In this document: positions 25,207 to 34,756 of the stretch, piece after piece
Layout: the number at the start of each line of letters is the position of its first letter
How positions within the stretch are numbered: the stretch's first letter is position 1
Assembly: GCA_027449965.1 (NCBI GenBank)
Contig: DAIDKP010000029.1
Span: forward strand, 62,001 to 126,000
Length of the DNA stretch: 64,000 nucleotides
Origin: Acidobacteriaceae bacterium
GTDB taxonomy: Bacteria > Acidobacteriota > Terriglobia > Terriglobales > Acidobacteriaceae
Direction: 5' to 3'
Made by a program: the position numbers and the translations under genes
The notes under the pieces: model-generated
The model's database searches: none
What the model saw: only the letters and a program-made list of their open reading frames with translations
Told to the model about the DNA's origin: nothing

Positions 25207-25674
25207 ATGGCGGATCGCAAGAAAAATGTAGCCGAGGTGCCGATCTCCGAGCAGGATCAGCGAGAGATTCTGGAGATGTATTCGCGGATTCGACTGGAGA
25301 AGGCGAAGCGTGTGGGGCCGGATGGCCGGGCGCAGCCTTTGCCGGCGAATCTGTACTCCTTTCTCTGCCAGTTGCTGGCTGACCTGAAGGATGGAAAGTC
25401 GGTCGCGATCCTGCAGAGCAATGCGGAGCTGACGACGGTGGAGGCGGCAAAAATTCTGTCTGTCTCGCGGCAGTTCCTGATTGGATTGCTGGAGCAGGGG
25501 CAGATTCCGTTTCATAGGGTCGGGACGCATCGGCGCATGTATGCGCGGGATGTGCTGGCGTACAAGGGGCGGCGGGATGCGGCGCGGCGCAAGACGCTGG
25601 ATGACCTGACGCGGGCGGAGTTTGCCGAAGGGCTGTACGGGAAGGTTCCGCCGCATGATCCTGACGCGCGATAA
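25207..25674 (+). CDS. Antitoxin with excisionase-type helix-turn-helix
   Basis: 155 residues. The C-terminal half carries an excisionase-family winged HTH: LTTVEAAKILSVSRQFLIGLL (helix-turn-helix) followed by GQIPFHRVGTHRRMYARDVL (wing and second helix). The N-terminal part is helical and charged. The ATG at 25207 is preceded by GAGG; the frame opens at 25183. The gene overlaps the PIN gene by 20 bp, the typical antitoxin-first order, so it is expected to bind and silence the PIN protein and the shared promoter. Confidence 0.8.
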   Translation: MADRKKNVAEVPISEQDQREILEMYSRIRLEKAKRVGPDGRAQPLPANLYSFLCQLLADLKDGKSVAILQSNAELTTVEAAKILSVSRQFLIGLLEQGQIPFHRVGTHRRMYARDVLAYKGRRDAARRKTLDDLTRAEFAEGLYGKVPPHDPDAR

Positions 25675-26221
25675 CGAGTACTGCGCGGTACTGGATACTT
25701 GTGTTCTGGCCCCGATGCCGCTGTGTGACACGCTGCTGCGGTGTGCGGAGGAACCGGCGCTCTATCGGGTGGTGTGGAGCGAGCAGACGCTGGTGGAGCT
25801 GGTGAGGACGCTGGAAAAATTTGGCTACTCGGAGATGCAGGCGAGGCGGCGTGTGGAGAGCATGCGCGCGGCGTTTCCGGAGGCTTCGGTTGCGGTGCCG
25901 GAGCGAATGCATGCGGCCTTTCTGCCGTTGCCGGATGCTGCGGACGCGCATGTGATGGGGGCGGCAGTGCGTGCTTCGGCGCAGGTGATTGTGACGTGGA
26001 ATCTGCGGCATTTTCCGGAGCGGATCGTGGAGGAGTACGGGGTGCTGGTGCAATCGCCGGATGAGTTTCTGTTGCACCAGTTTCATCTGGCACCGGAGCG
26101 GATGGGCGAAGTGATGGACGTGCAGGCGAGCGGGATCGGACAGCGCTGCGAAGAGATTCTGAAGCGGCTGGAGACGGGACTGCCGGAATTTGTACGCGCG
26201 TTCAGGGAGTGGCGGCTGTAG
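25655..26221 (+). CDS. PIN-domain ribonuclease toxin
   Basis: 188 residues. PIN-fold acidic residues: Asp in AVLDTCVLAPMPLCDTLL, Glu in SEQTLVELVRTLE, and Asp residues in LPDAADAHVMGAAVRASA, followed by the PIN strand VIVTWNLRHFP. The C-terminal extension (EILKRLETGLPEFVRAFREW) is helical. The ATG at 25655 follows AAGG about 9 nt upstream and lies inside the antitoxin gene. Expected to be an RNA-cleaving toxin controlled by the HTH protein; target unknown. The 3' end overlaps the convergent glycosidase gene by 20 bp. Confidence 0.8.
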   Translation: MILTRDNEYCAVLDTCVLAPMPLCDTLLRCAEEPALYRVVWSEQTLVELVRTLEKFGYSEMQARRRVESMRAAFPEASVAVPERMHAAFLPLPDAADAHVMGAAVRASAQVIVTWNLRHFPERIVEEYGVLVQSPDEFLLHQFHLAPERMGEVMDVQASGIGQRCEEILKRLETGLPEFVRAFREWRL

Positions 26222-28748
26222 CGGTCGGCTGGCCTTGCTGGCCGTGGAGCCAGGCGTTGTATCGGCGGGTGTATTCGGCTTTGTACTGCTCGACGGCCTG
26301 CTGGTAGCTGAGGTTGGCGCCGGGTGCGCTGGCGAGCGGGGACCAGGTGAGCGTGACGGTGTGCGTGGTGGCGGGCAGGGTGAGCGTTGCACCGGATTCG
26401 GTGGTGGCTGGTGAGAGGTGGAGCGGGTGGCCGTCGGCTTGTGCTGCGTCGAGGCGCAGGAACCACGGGATGTGCAGGATGAGCTGGCGCGGGGCGGTGG
26501 TTCGGTTCTGGGCAATGGTGAAGTGCGAGTCAAGCTGTAGCCGGGCGTGGGTTGCGTCGGGCTGTGTGAACGTGAAGGCGATGGGGCCGAACTGCGTGGG
26601 AGCCTGGCGGACGGCGATGGTTTTGCCGGGGCCGATCCACTCCGGAGAGACAACGCTAAGCAGGTGAAGATCGGCTCCGTCTTCGCGCACGAGCATCTGG
26701 CGCAGGAGGGTGCGGTATTCGGCGGCGAACCAGCCGTGCGGGGCGAGATTGTCCTGGAAGTTGCGCTCGCCCCAGGGGCGTATGGCGAACTCGAAGCCAG
26801 CTTGCGTGGAGCTGGTGTGGACGAGCAGCGCGTAGAGTTCGCGCGTGGCCTGAAGCTGGTCGGCGGGGTCGTCGCGGACGACTTCGGTGAGGGTGTTCTT
26901 GATGGTGAGGTAGTGGTGGAGGAATCGGCCGTCGCCGTAGGTCATGATGCCCTCGGCGTAGCGTGCCTGTGCGGCGCGGAGGGTGGCGGTGACGCGCGGA
27001 TCGAAGAGCGCAAGCGTTGGTTCGGGGACGACGGCGAGCAGGTTGCCCCAGAACTGGCCGCTGGGGTCGCCGTCGAGCGCGGGCGGGATGATGTTGTGGT
27101 TGGCGGCGGTTTGTTTGTCGAGGACAGCGAGAAAAGTGGAGCGGTAGCTGTCATAGACGGGCTGCCACTTGCGGGCGAGGTCGTCGCGGCCGGCGGAGCG
27201 GGCCATGGCGATGGAGACGCGCAGGCCGCTGAGCGCGAGGAAGCTGTAGCCGGTGAGATGGCCGGGGATGTACTCGTTGTCGCGGACGTTCGAGGCCGGG
27301 ATGAGGTGGAGCGGATCCTGCGCGCGCGCGGCGATGAGCCAGTCGACGGCGCGGTCGATCTGAGGCAGCGCCCAGGCGGCGAAGGCCGCGTCGTGGGTGA
27401 TCTGGTAGTGCTGACCGTAGCCCCAGAGAGCTTCGCCCCAGCCGTCGTACTGCTGGGGCTGCGAGAGGAAGTTGCCGTCAGGCTTCTGCGAGAGTGAGAA
27501 GAAGTCGAGCGTCTGGCGGGCGATGGCGGGGTAGCCGGTGAGGTCGTACATGTGGGCGATGTCGGCTCCGTCGCGCAGGTAGAAGCTGTGGTAGTGGAGC
27601 TTGTTGACGGTCTGTATGAAGTTGGGGCCGATGTGGTCGCGGGCGATGAGGTCGTAGACGAGGCTCATGGCGAAGGTGTCGGTGACCTTTGGCTCGGGGA
27701 GGGTAAGCTGCATGCCCTGGGCGAGAATCTGCTGCCAGAAGGCGGTGGTGCGGGCGAGCGAGCGGTCCAAGCTGGCGGCCTCGATGGCGGCGATGGTGGC
27801 CGGGTCGCGCGTGGGCTGGACGGGCATTTTGAGGTCGAGCGTGAGCGAGCCGTGGGGTGGAATGACGGGCATCCAGCGCGTGAGGCCGACGGCGGTGGTG
27901 GGGTTGGCGGGGAGCGTGCGCGGAGTGAGATCGGGCGGATAGTTGTAGCGCGTGGCGAGGGTGAGGGAACGGTAGACGGTGGCGTTGCCGACGCGGGACG
28001 GGAAGCTGTAAATCAGTTCTCCGGAGCGGAGGAAACGGCCGGTAGTGGTCTGCTCGGGGCTGCCGGGCGACGCGGCGAAGGAGTAGACCCAGTTGGGATC
28101 GAAGGATTCGCCGGGCTGGCGGTAGTCGCCGGGGAAACGGCCCGCGACGGGGCGGTTGAAGCGAAACTCGCCGTGCTGGTCGGAGGCGGTGTTCGGCTCG
28201 GCGTCGTAACGCGTGGCGGCGGCGAAGATGGCGCGGGTGGGCTGGGCGGTCGTGTTCACGAGGCGGACGCGGAGGAAATTCACAAGCACGCCGCTGCCAT
28301 CGGGCGCGGTCCGGCCGTCGAGCGTGGCGGCAAAGACGGTGAAGCGGTAGTCGATGCCATTGCGCAGGACGTGGTAGTGGTCGATGGGGAGATGGCCGTC
28401 GGTGAGCGTGCGCAGGCGGGCGCGGACGGGGACGAGCAGGCGGTCCTGGCCGGGGCCGGTGAAGAAGAGCAGCTCGGCGGAGCCGGTGCGGAGATAGCCC
28501 TCGGGGGTGATCTCGGTGGCGGCCTGGGCGTCCATGACGCCGATTTCGTCAGTGGGCTGGGCGAAGTAGGAGAACGGCTCGGCGGGGTGGTCCAGGCCGG
28601 GGGTGAGCATGGGTGCCTGCGCAGGGGTTGTCATCGTTCGATGGTTGGAGGCAGCAGTGGTCACCTGGGCAGAGGCGCAGGTACATCCGAAGACCAGGGG
28701 ACTAGCGAGGAGGACGGCACAGGAGACGACAAAGGAAGGGATACGCAT
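26202..28748 (-). CDS. Secreted six-hairpin glycosidase-like protein
   Basis: 848 residues with a signal peptide (FVVSCAVLLASPLVFG). An N-terminal beta-sandwich region is followed by an (alpha/alpha)6-type barrel: YHSFYLRDGADIAHMYDLTG, then DGWGEALWGYGQHYQITHD with the Asp/Glu/His residues typical of six-hairpin glycosidases, then DRAVDWLIAARAQDP. A C-terminal beta domain ends with a Gln/Pro/Thr tail. Substrate unknown; plant or microbial polysaccharide is inferred. The start ATG (28746-28748) fits the signal peptide but has no clear ribosome site; the open frame extends to 28865. Confidence 0.7.
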   Translation of the reverse strand: MRIPSFVVSCAVLLASPLVFGCTCASAQVTTAASNHRTMTTPAQAPMLTPGLDHPAEPFSYFAQPTDEIGVMDAQAATEITPEGYLRTGSAELLFFTGPGQDRLLVPVRARLRTLTDGHLPIDHYHVLRNGIDYRFTVFAATLDGRTAPDGSGVLVNFLRVRLVNTTAQPTRAIFAAATRYDAEPNTASDQHGEFRFNRPVAGRFPGDYRQPGESFDPNWVYSFAASPGSPEQTTTGRFLRSGELIYSFPSRVGNATVYRSLTLATRYNYPPDLTPRTLPANPTTAVGLTRWMPVIPPHGSLTLDLKMPVQPTRDPATIAAIEAASLDRSLARTTAFWQQILAQGMQLTLPEPKVTDTFAMSLVYDLIARDHIGPNFIQTVNKLHYHSFYLRDGADIAHMYDLTGYPAIARQTLDFFSLSQKPDGNFLSQPQQYDGWGEALWGYGQHYQITHDAAFAAWALPQIDRAVDWLIAARAQDPLHLIPASNVRDNEYIPGHLTGYSFLALSGLRVSIAMARSAGRDDLARKWQPVYDSYRSTFLAVLDKQTAANHNIIPPALDGDPSGQFWGNLLAVVPEPTLALFDPRVTATLRAAQARYAEGIMTYGDGRFLHHYLTIKNTLTEVVRDDPADQLQATRELYALLVHTSSTQAGFEFAIRPWGERNFQDNLAPHGWFAAEYRTLLRQMLVREDGADLHLLSVVSPEWIGPGKTIAVRQAPTQFGPIAFTFTQPDATHARLQLDSHFTIAQNRTTAPRQLILHIPWFLRLDAAQADGHPLHLSPATTESGATLTLPATTHTVTLTWSPLASAPGANLSYQQAVEQYKAEYTRRYNAWLHGQQGQPTATAATP

Positions 28749-29002
28749 GGTAGGAGACAGGTTAAGCCGTTGTGTAGAGGAAGAAAAGAGGCCCGGAGAA
28801 AAAAGTGCGCAGAATGCTGGTCTGACCACGAGCCAAAACAGCACGAGCAAGGAAAGCGTTTCCATTTCAGGAAGGCGGTAGTCGAACGCGTAAGATGTGT
28901 TTTCTCAATCATATGCATGGCCGGTGAAAGGGCTTGAAAGGGTCAGTGGGCAAACCATTTGTCTGTTGCGCAAAGATTCCCGAAAATGTGCCAGTATCCA
29001 TA

Positions 29003-29032
29003 TTGACAAACGTATGTTTGCTGGCCTGTAAT
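29003..29032 (+). promoter_or_regulatory. Distal promoter of the receptor with inverted repeat
   Basis: TTGACA at 29003-29008, 18-bp spacer, TGTAAT at 29027-29032. The inverted repeat CAAAC-gtat-GTTTG (29007-29020) sits on the -35 and spacer, where a repressor would block the promoter. Confidence 0.5.
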
Positions 29033-29205
29033 GTACGACGGCGTAGCACAAGCGTTTGTGCCCTTGGAGTATCGAGTTGCGCATGAAGGGCGGAAACTGG
29101 CCGGAGCAGAATTGGGTGGGTCCATCGAATGGGGGAGCGAATTGCACGATTCCCGATTGAGAGATCACTCCAGAGCATGGATGAGGCAAAAGGAAAGGAA
29201 GCAGC

Positions 29206-29235
29206 TTGACAAAACTTTTGCGTTGCATGTTTAAT
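29206..29235 (+). promoter_or_regulatory. Proximal promoter of the receptor
   Basis: Consensus TTGACA at 29206-29211 and TTTAAT at 29230-29235 with an 18-bp spacer; about 270 nt upstream of the receptor ATG. Confidence 0.55.
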
Positions 29236-29513
29236 CCTTATCGCGATCATCGATGAAAGGATTTTCGCTCCAAAGTAAATCACTTTACCGGGTTGGACTG
29301 AAGAAGTGGATTCAGTCGCAAATGCGAAACCAAGGCTGAGCGCAAGCGATGCTGAGGAAAAACAAGAAAACCGGATGCCTTACGAGACCGGAACAGGAAC
29401 TGTACGCGGGTAGGCAAAGAGAAGCCAGGCAAAACGAGCTTCCCGGCGCGATCCGCCGAAGCAGAAATCGAAGGCACCAAAACAATAACGACTTTTTACC
29501 GAAGGAAGGTCAC

Positions 29514-32500
29514 ATGAGACTCGCGAAATATCGATTTTTACTCGTGCCTCTGTTCTTCGTGTTTGCATGTGTCGCAGTGCTGGCACAGCAGAACTCGGAG
29601 ATTGTGGGCACGGTGACAGATCCGACCGGAGCTGCAGTTGCGGGAGCCAAGCTCACCCTGACGCAGACCGAGACCGGATTTGCCAATCACGGCGTGACGA
29701 ACGCAACGGGCGGATACGTCTTTGGCGGTCTGAACGTCGGCACGTATAACCTGCAGGTCACAGCCAAGGGCTTTCAGAGCTATTTGCAGACCGGCATTGT
29801 GGTGAACGTTTCAGCGACGGTGGCAGCGGATATCAAATTGTCCGTCGGCGCGGATACACAGCAGGTTACGGTGACGGCAGACGCGCTGCAGGTGCAGGCG
29901 GACTCAAACACGGTTGGGACGCTGATCAGCGGCGACCAGGTGACCCAGCTTGCCACGGAGAACCGGAACTTTGCGGCTTTGGCGGCCCTGGGCCTGGGCG
30001 TCAGCTCGGCTCTGCCCTCCAACAACGTGCCAACCTCAGTCGCTTCGAGCTTCAACATCAGCGTGAACGGTCTTCGCGAAAGCCACAACATCTGGCTGAT
30101 CGACGGCGGTGAGGCGGATGACCGTGGCGGCGGCGGCGGCGCAGACATCATGCCCTCCATGGACGCTATCTCGCAGTTCCAGGTGCTGGCCAGCAACTAT
30201 CCGCCGGATTATGGTATTTCGTCAGGCGCAACCTTCTCGATGGCCATCAAGAGCGGTACCAGCAAGTATCATGGCGAACTCTATGAGTTCAACCGCAACA
30301 ACATCTTTGATGCGAACAACTTCTTTGGCAAATACAACGGTGCGCATACGCCGGTTCCAGCGCTGCACGAAAACATCTTCGGCGGCAACCTGGGTGGTCC
30401 GGTCTTCATCCCGCACGTTTACAATACGGACCGCCAGAAGACGTTCTTCTTCTACAATATGGAAGCTCGCCGTATCATTCAGGGTAGCCAGCCAAACCTG
30501 CAGGAAGTCATTCCAGATGCAGATCGACCGGTGGCCGGAACGCCGCTGCAGTATGTGGCTCCAGCGTATGCAAAGACGACAACAATTCATGCACCGAGCG
30601 TGGCCGACCCGAACTACACGGCGAAAGAAACCGCAGCAGGTTTGACTCCGGGTCAGCCCTTCCCGAATAACATCATTCCGGCTTCACTGATTGATCCCAA
30701 TGCGGTCATCTATTACGCTTCGCCGCTGGTACCCAAGGTGAACACCAACAATGACCAGAACACAACCTCCGTTTCCAACCCGATTTATGTGACGGAAGAA
30801 GTGGCTCGCGTGGATCACAAGATCAACGACAAATGGCAGCTGCTGGCGCACTACATTCACGACAGCGTGTCACAGGGCTACCCGGATGCTGATCTGGGAT
30901 GGAACTGGGAGTCGTATAACACCGTTTCGAGCACTCTGACCAACCCGTCGAACTCTGCTGTGATCAAGATCACCGGCAACATCACGCCCAACCTGCTGTT
31001 GGAAGCGTCGATGAACTATGACGGCAACATCATCGACATCGTGAACGCAAACACCGCTGATTTTCCGAGCGGCTGGACGGTGGCACAGAACGCTCTCTTC
31101 CAGAATGGAAGCCCGCAGTTCCCGGGCGTCAACTGGCTTGGTCCTGCGTATGAATCGGAGCAGTTGGGCTATGGTACATGGCACAACGCGGCTGAGGACT
31201 ACGATCCCAAGGTCGATATCTCCTACATTCGTGGCAAGCACCAGTTGAAGTTCGGCTTCGGCTACAACCGATACACGAAGAACCAGCAGTTGCAGGCCGA
31301 CCCTGAGGGTGACTACAGCTTCTCGGCGAACCAGAGCGGTGATGCGTGGATCAGCATGGCCCTTGGTCTGGCACAGAGCTACTCTCAAGCCGAGGCCTTG
31401 CCAATACGCCACTGGGTAAACCAGACAACCTCTGCCTACATCTTCGATAACTGGAAGGTGACGCCGCGGTTGAACCTGCAGCTTGGTCTTCGCTATGACG
31501 CTCTGCCGCACGCATGGGAGCGCAACAACCAGGTCTCCAACTTTGATCCATCGCAGTATCTGAATATCGCACCCGTATTCAACGCGGACGGATCCATCGC
31601 TCCAAGCAGCGCTGGTGTTTACACGCTGCCGGGCTTTACCACGCCGTTTTATCTGAACGGTATCGTCTTCCCTGGAACGAACGGCACTCCGCGTGGCGTG
31701 GTCAACAACGACTACAACACTCTGCAGCCGCGCGTCGGATTCAGCTATGACCTGACCGGTGTGGGCAAGACGGTGCTCCGCGGTGGTTTCGGAACGTTCT
31801 ACGAACGTATGCAGGGCAACGATATCTACAACATTGCCAACAACAGCCCGTTCCAGAACATTCCAAACCTCAACAACGTCTACTTCAGCAACCCGCATTG
31901 CTCGTGGGCATCTTCCACAGGAGCCTGCCTCAGTGCGACAAATCTGCCAATTCTGCCGGTCGGCATCACCAACCTGGCAACCACCTACAAAGCACCTGCA
32001 GTTGCACAGTTCAGCCTGGGCGTCCAGCATGAATTGATGCCTTCGGTGATCTGGGTCATCCAGTACGTGGGCAACCTGGCCTGGCATCAGAATATCGAGC
32101 GGCCGATCAACAACTTCCCGCTGCTGACGCCAAACAGCATTCGTCAGGCTTCAGCGCAGGGTAACCTGACAAACAATGGCAATGCCAACGCCTATCGTAC
32201 CTATGCCGGCTATGGCGGCATCACTCAGGAAGAGAACACCACGAACAGTAACTACAACGGCTTCCAGTCGGCGATTCGCCTGCAGGACAAGTGGGGACTT
32301 TCGGGTGAGATCGATTACACCTATTCGCACATGATCGACCTGACCTCGGGCGATCTTGCTACGGTCAGCAACCCGTACAACCTGAAGTATGACAAGGGTG
32401 GTGACCCAACCTACGACCGCAGGCAGATTCTGCAGATGAACTACATCTACAAGCTGCCCATCTTCAACAAGGACTCCGGTCTGTTGCACACCGCACTCGG

Positions 32501-33035
32501 TGGCTGGATCGTAGCTGGCAACTGGATCGTACAATCCGGACTTCCGTTATCCGCTGGACTTTCGTCGGGAACGGACGTAATCGGCTTGGGCGGTGGTTAC
32601 ACCAACCGCGCCAATGTCGTGGGTCCGATTCACTACAAGAAAAAGGTGTACGACTGGTTCAGCAACCCGAATACCGATGGTGGAGCCGACCCTCTGGGTC
32701 TGCCTACGCCGGGCTTCGGGGGCGGTCCTAACCTTGGCTTCGGTAACGGTCGTAAAGATACCTTTATGGGTCCTGATCAGGTCAACTTCGTGACCTCGCT
32801 TTACAAGGACTTTGCGGTTAAGGGTAGCTCATACTTCGAATTCCGCGCGGAAAGCTTCAATACCTTCAACCACGCGGAGTTCAGCGCAGTCGATACCAAT
32901 GATCAGTTCAGCCCGTCGTTCAATGCGAATGGAACCCTTGCATCCGCAGGTGAACAGACTGGCAACAACTACGGTACGATCACCGGGGCGCATGCTGGCC
33001 GCGTTCTGGAGTTCGGCGCCAAGTTCGTCTTCTAA
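29514..33035 (+). CDS. Oar-like TonB-dependent receptor with carboxypeptidase-regulatory domain
   Basis: 1173 residues. A signal peptide (LLVPLFFVFACVAVLAQ) precedes the carboxypeptidase-regulatory-like domain (EIVGTVTDPTGAAVAGAKL; GGYVFGGLNVGTYNLQVTA), then a plug (NISVNGLRESHNIWLIDGG) and a 22-strand-type barrel ending in GRVLEFGAKFVF with a terminal Phe. This layout is that of the acidobacterial/Oar receptor group for large or insoluble substrates, often glycans. No TonB box was identified. The ATG at 29514 is preceded by GAAGGAAGG; the frame opens at 29349. The neighbouring glycosidase suggests a carbohydrate ligand. Confidence 0.88.
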   Translation: MRLAKYRFLLVPLFFVFACVAVLAQQNSEIVGTVTDPTGAAVAGAKLTLTQTETGFANHGVTNATGGYVFGGLNVGTYNLQVTAKGFQSYLQTGIVVNVSATVAADIKLSVGADTQQVTVTADALQVQADSNTVGTLISGDQVTQLATENRNFAALAALGLGVSSALPSNNVPTSVASSFNISVNGLRESHNIWLIDGGEADDRGGGGGADIMPSMDAISQFQVLASNYPPDYGISSGATFSMAIKSGTSKYHGELYEFNRNNIFDANNFFGKYNGAHTPVPALHENIFGGNLGGPVFIPHVYNTDRQKTFFFYNMEARRIIQGSQPNLQEVIPDADRPVAGTPLQYVAPAYAKTTTIHAPSVADPNYTAKETAAGLTPGQPFPNNIIPASLIDPNAVIYYASPLVPKVNTNNDQNTTSVSNPIYVTEEVARVDHKINDKWQLLAHYIHDSVSQGYPDADLGWNWESYNTVSSTLTNPSNSAVIKITGNITPNLLLEASMNYDGNIIDIVNANTADFPSGWTVAQNALFQNGSPQFPGVNWLGPAYESEQLGYGTWHNAAEDYDPKVDISYIRGKHQLKFGFGYNRYTKNQQLQADPEGDYSFSANQSGDAWISMALGLAQSYSQAEALPIRHWVNQTTSAYIFDNWKVTPRLNLQLGLRYDALPHAWERNNQVSNFDPSQYLNIAPVFNADGSIAPSSAGVYTLPGFTTPFYLNGIVFPGTNGTPRGVVNNDYNTLQPRVGFSYDLTGVGKTVLRGGFGTFYERMQGNDIYNIANNSPFQNIPNLNNVYFSNPHCSWASSTGACLSATNLPILPVGITNLATTYKAPAVAQFSLGVQHELMPSVIWVIQYVGNLAWHQNIERPINNFPLLTPNSIRQASAQGNLTNNGNANAYRTYAGYGGITQEENTTNSNYNGFQSAIRLQDKWGLSGEIDYTYSHMIDLTSGDLATVSNPYNLKYDKGGDPTYDRRQILQMNYIYKLPIFNKDSGLLHTALGGWIVAGNWIVQSGLPLSAGLSSGTDVIGLGGGYTNRANVVGPIHYKKKVYDWFSNPNTDGGADPLGLPTPGFGGGPNLGFGNGRKDTFMGPDQVNFVTSLYKDFAVKGSSYFEFRAESFNTFNHAEFSAVDTNDQFSPSFNANGTLASAGEQTGNNYGTITGAHAGRVLEFGAKFVF

Positions 33036-33053
33036 CTTTCGCAACCACAACCC

Positions 33054-33089
33054 AGCGCCGCAGAGCTTGTCTCTGCGGCGCTTTTTTTC
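33054..33089 (+). terminator. Strong rho-independent terminator of the receptor gene
   Basis: Perfect 12-bp stem AGCGCCGCAGAG / CTCTGCGGCGCT, 5-nt loop, followed by a run of T's; 19 bp after the stop. Confidence 0.92.
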
Positions 33090-33173
33090 TTCTGTTCGCA
33101 GTTCCCGCTTTGCCTTCCATGCGCGGGAAATCGCTGCGCTGTATGCTGGAAGACGCAGGAAAGGAGTCATGAT

Positions 33174-34427
33174 TTGCGGCGGTTTGGAGCCATCGTTGTC
33201 TTGGTAGGGTCGATGTGCGGCACGGTCTGCGTGGGGGCGCAGTATACGGCCCCGCAGGCGGTGACCCATCTTCGAGGTCAGTTGCCACCGGATGTCGCGC
33301 AAGCTTTAACGCTGGAGCGGGCAGGACGCGTGCCGGAAGCGATTGCGGCCTGGAAAAAAGTGGTGGCAGAGTATCCGAACAATGGGCAGGCATGGGCGCA
33401 GCTTGGACTGCTGGAAGCGCATGAGGGGCAGTATCACGAGGCGATCGACGCATATCGAAAAGCGCAGACCGAGCTGGCACAGGTTTCAGGCAAAGCGATT
33501 CCCGGGTTGGAGTTGAATCTGGGGCTGGCGCTGTTCAAGTCGGATCGGTTTCAGGAGGCTGCGCCGATCTTTGCGCACCAGCTTGAGTCGCATCCCGGGG
33601 ATGAGCGGCTGCTGGTGCTGGCCGCCATGTCGCTCTATGGCGAGCATAAATACGCTGATGCGGTGCCGTATCTGAAACAGGCAGCGCAGCAGGACAAGAC
33701 CAACCTGCAAATTCGCCTGACGCTGGCGCATTGCCTGCTGTGGACGCACCAACTGGAAGCGACACTGGAGGTCTACAAGGAAATTCTGGAGATCAATCCG
33801 AACTCTGCGGCGGCAGATATGATCGCCGGCGAGGCGTTGGACGAAAAAGGGGATAATGCCGGGGCCGTAGACCAGTTTCGAGCTGCGGAAAAAGCCAATC
33901 CCAATGAGCCACAGGTGCACTTTGGCCTGGCGTACCTGTTGTGGGCGCAGAAGCGCTATGAAGAGGCGATTCCGGAGTTTGAGGCGGAGTTGAAAAACGA
34001 TCCGGGTAACAGCCAGGCGCGGCTGTATCTGGGCGATACGTATATGCAGCTCCAGCAATACGATAAGGCAAAAGCAGAGTTGCTGCGAGCGGAACCGAGT
34101 ATGCCCAGGGAACCTCTTGTCCACCTGGATTTGGGGATCATCGCACAGGAGACGAACCACCGAGCGATGGCTCTGCGCGAGCTGAAAGCAACTGTGGCGC
34201 TGGCGCCGGGAAATGTGAATGCACATTTCCGGCTGGCGCGAATCTATCAGCAGATGGGTGAGCGGGAGTTGGCGAAAGCGGAGTTTGAAAAGACCAAAAC
34301 GTTGAACAAGAATCGCGACGAAAGCTTGCATGAGCGGATTGCGAAGGCCAATGAACGGCCCAGCGCAGGGACCACGACTTCTGCCACGGGTGTCCACGCT
34401 CCGACAGCTGCTTCGCCACAGCCGTGA
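33174..34427 (+). CDS. Secreted tetratricopeptide-repeat protein
   Basis: 417 residues. A signal peptide (FGAIVVLVGSMCGTVCVGAQ) is followed by about nine TPR units (for example VPEAIAAWKKVVAEYPNNG, YHEAIDAYRKAQTELAQ, YEEAIPEFEAELKNDPGNS, YDKAKAELLRAEP) and a Thr/Ser/Ala tail. Probably a periplasmic scaffold; partner unknown. The start is TTG at 33174 with AAGGAG 7 nt upstream; no in-frame ATG is nearby. It sits after the receptor terminator, so it has its own transcript. Confidence 0.75.
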   Translation: MRRFGAIVVLVGSMCGTVCVGAQYTAPQAVTHLRGQLPPDVAQALTLERAGRVPEAIAAWKKVVAEYPNNGQAWAQLGLLEAHEGQYHEAIDAYRKAQTELAQVSGKAIPGLELNLGLALFKSDRFQEAAPIFAHQLESHPGDERLLVLAAMSLYGEHKYADAVPYLKQAAQQDKTNLQIRLTLAHCLLWTHQLEATLEVYKEILEINPNSAAADMIAGEALDEKGDNAGAVDQFRAAEKANPNEPQVHFGLAYLLWAQKRYEEAIPEFEAELKNDPGNSQARLYLGDTYMQLQQYDKAKAELLRAEPSMPREPLVHLDLGIIAQETNHRAMALRELKATVALAPGNVNAHFRLARIYQQMGERELAKAEFEKTKTLNKNRDESLHERIAKANERPSAGTTTSATGVHAPTAASPQP

Positions 34428-34430
34428 ACC

Positions 34431-34745
34431 CTAAAGCTGGTCGGCAACGATGGGGTGACGACGAAGATACCAGCAGGGCGACCATGCACCCTGAGGAAAT
34501 AGCGCTTGCGCACAGGGCACGTCGCGCTCGCCTTCGTCGTCATATTCCGTCTTCTTGCCCTTGAGCGGAACGACGAGATAGTGTTCCACGTGCACTGTGC
34601 TCAGAGGCTTGTGGCGCAGGATGAAGATTGCCCAGTCTCCACCAAAAAGTGCGATGCCCACAAACGCAAAGAGAAGCAAAACCGTCTCCGCAACAGAGAG
34701 CCAATGTTTCTTGCGCTTGCGTGTGGGAATTCTGACAGCTTTCAT
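34431..34745 (-). CDS. Small single-pass membrane protein, hypothetical
   Basis: 104 residues. A basic N-terminus (RIPTRKRKKHW) precedes one membrane segment (VAETVLLLFAFVGIALFGG); the remainder is a soluble domain with acidic patch (EYDDEGERDVP) and two Cys. The ATG at 34743-34745 lies 12 bp after the lipoprotein gene stop; an ATG at 34766 overlaps that stop. Not recognised. Convergent with the TPR gene, 3 bp apart. Confidence 0.5.
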   Translation of the reverse strand: MKAVRIPTRKRKKHWLSVAETVLLLFAFVGIALFGGDWAIFILRHKPLSTVHVEHYLVVPLKGKKTEYDDEGERDVPCAQALFPQGAWSPCWYLRRHPIVADQL

Positions 34746-34756
34746 CTGAGTTCGGG

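Larger units (their letters stand above)
28749..29513. other. Long leader region of the TonB-dependent receptor
   Basis: About 765 bp between the divergent glycosidase and receptor genes. Short open frames are not convincing. It holds two good sigma70-like promoters for the receptor (below) and therefore a leader of about 270-480 nt before the receptor ATG. Confidence 0.5.

Noticed and set aside
26547..27497. 316-codon open frame on the plus strand
   Set aside because: Shadow of the six-hairpin glycosidase; same composition bias and no ribosome site.
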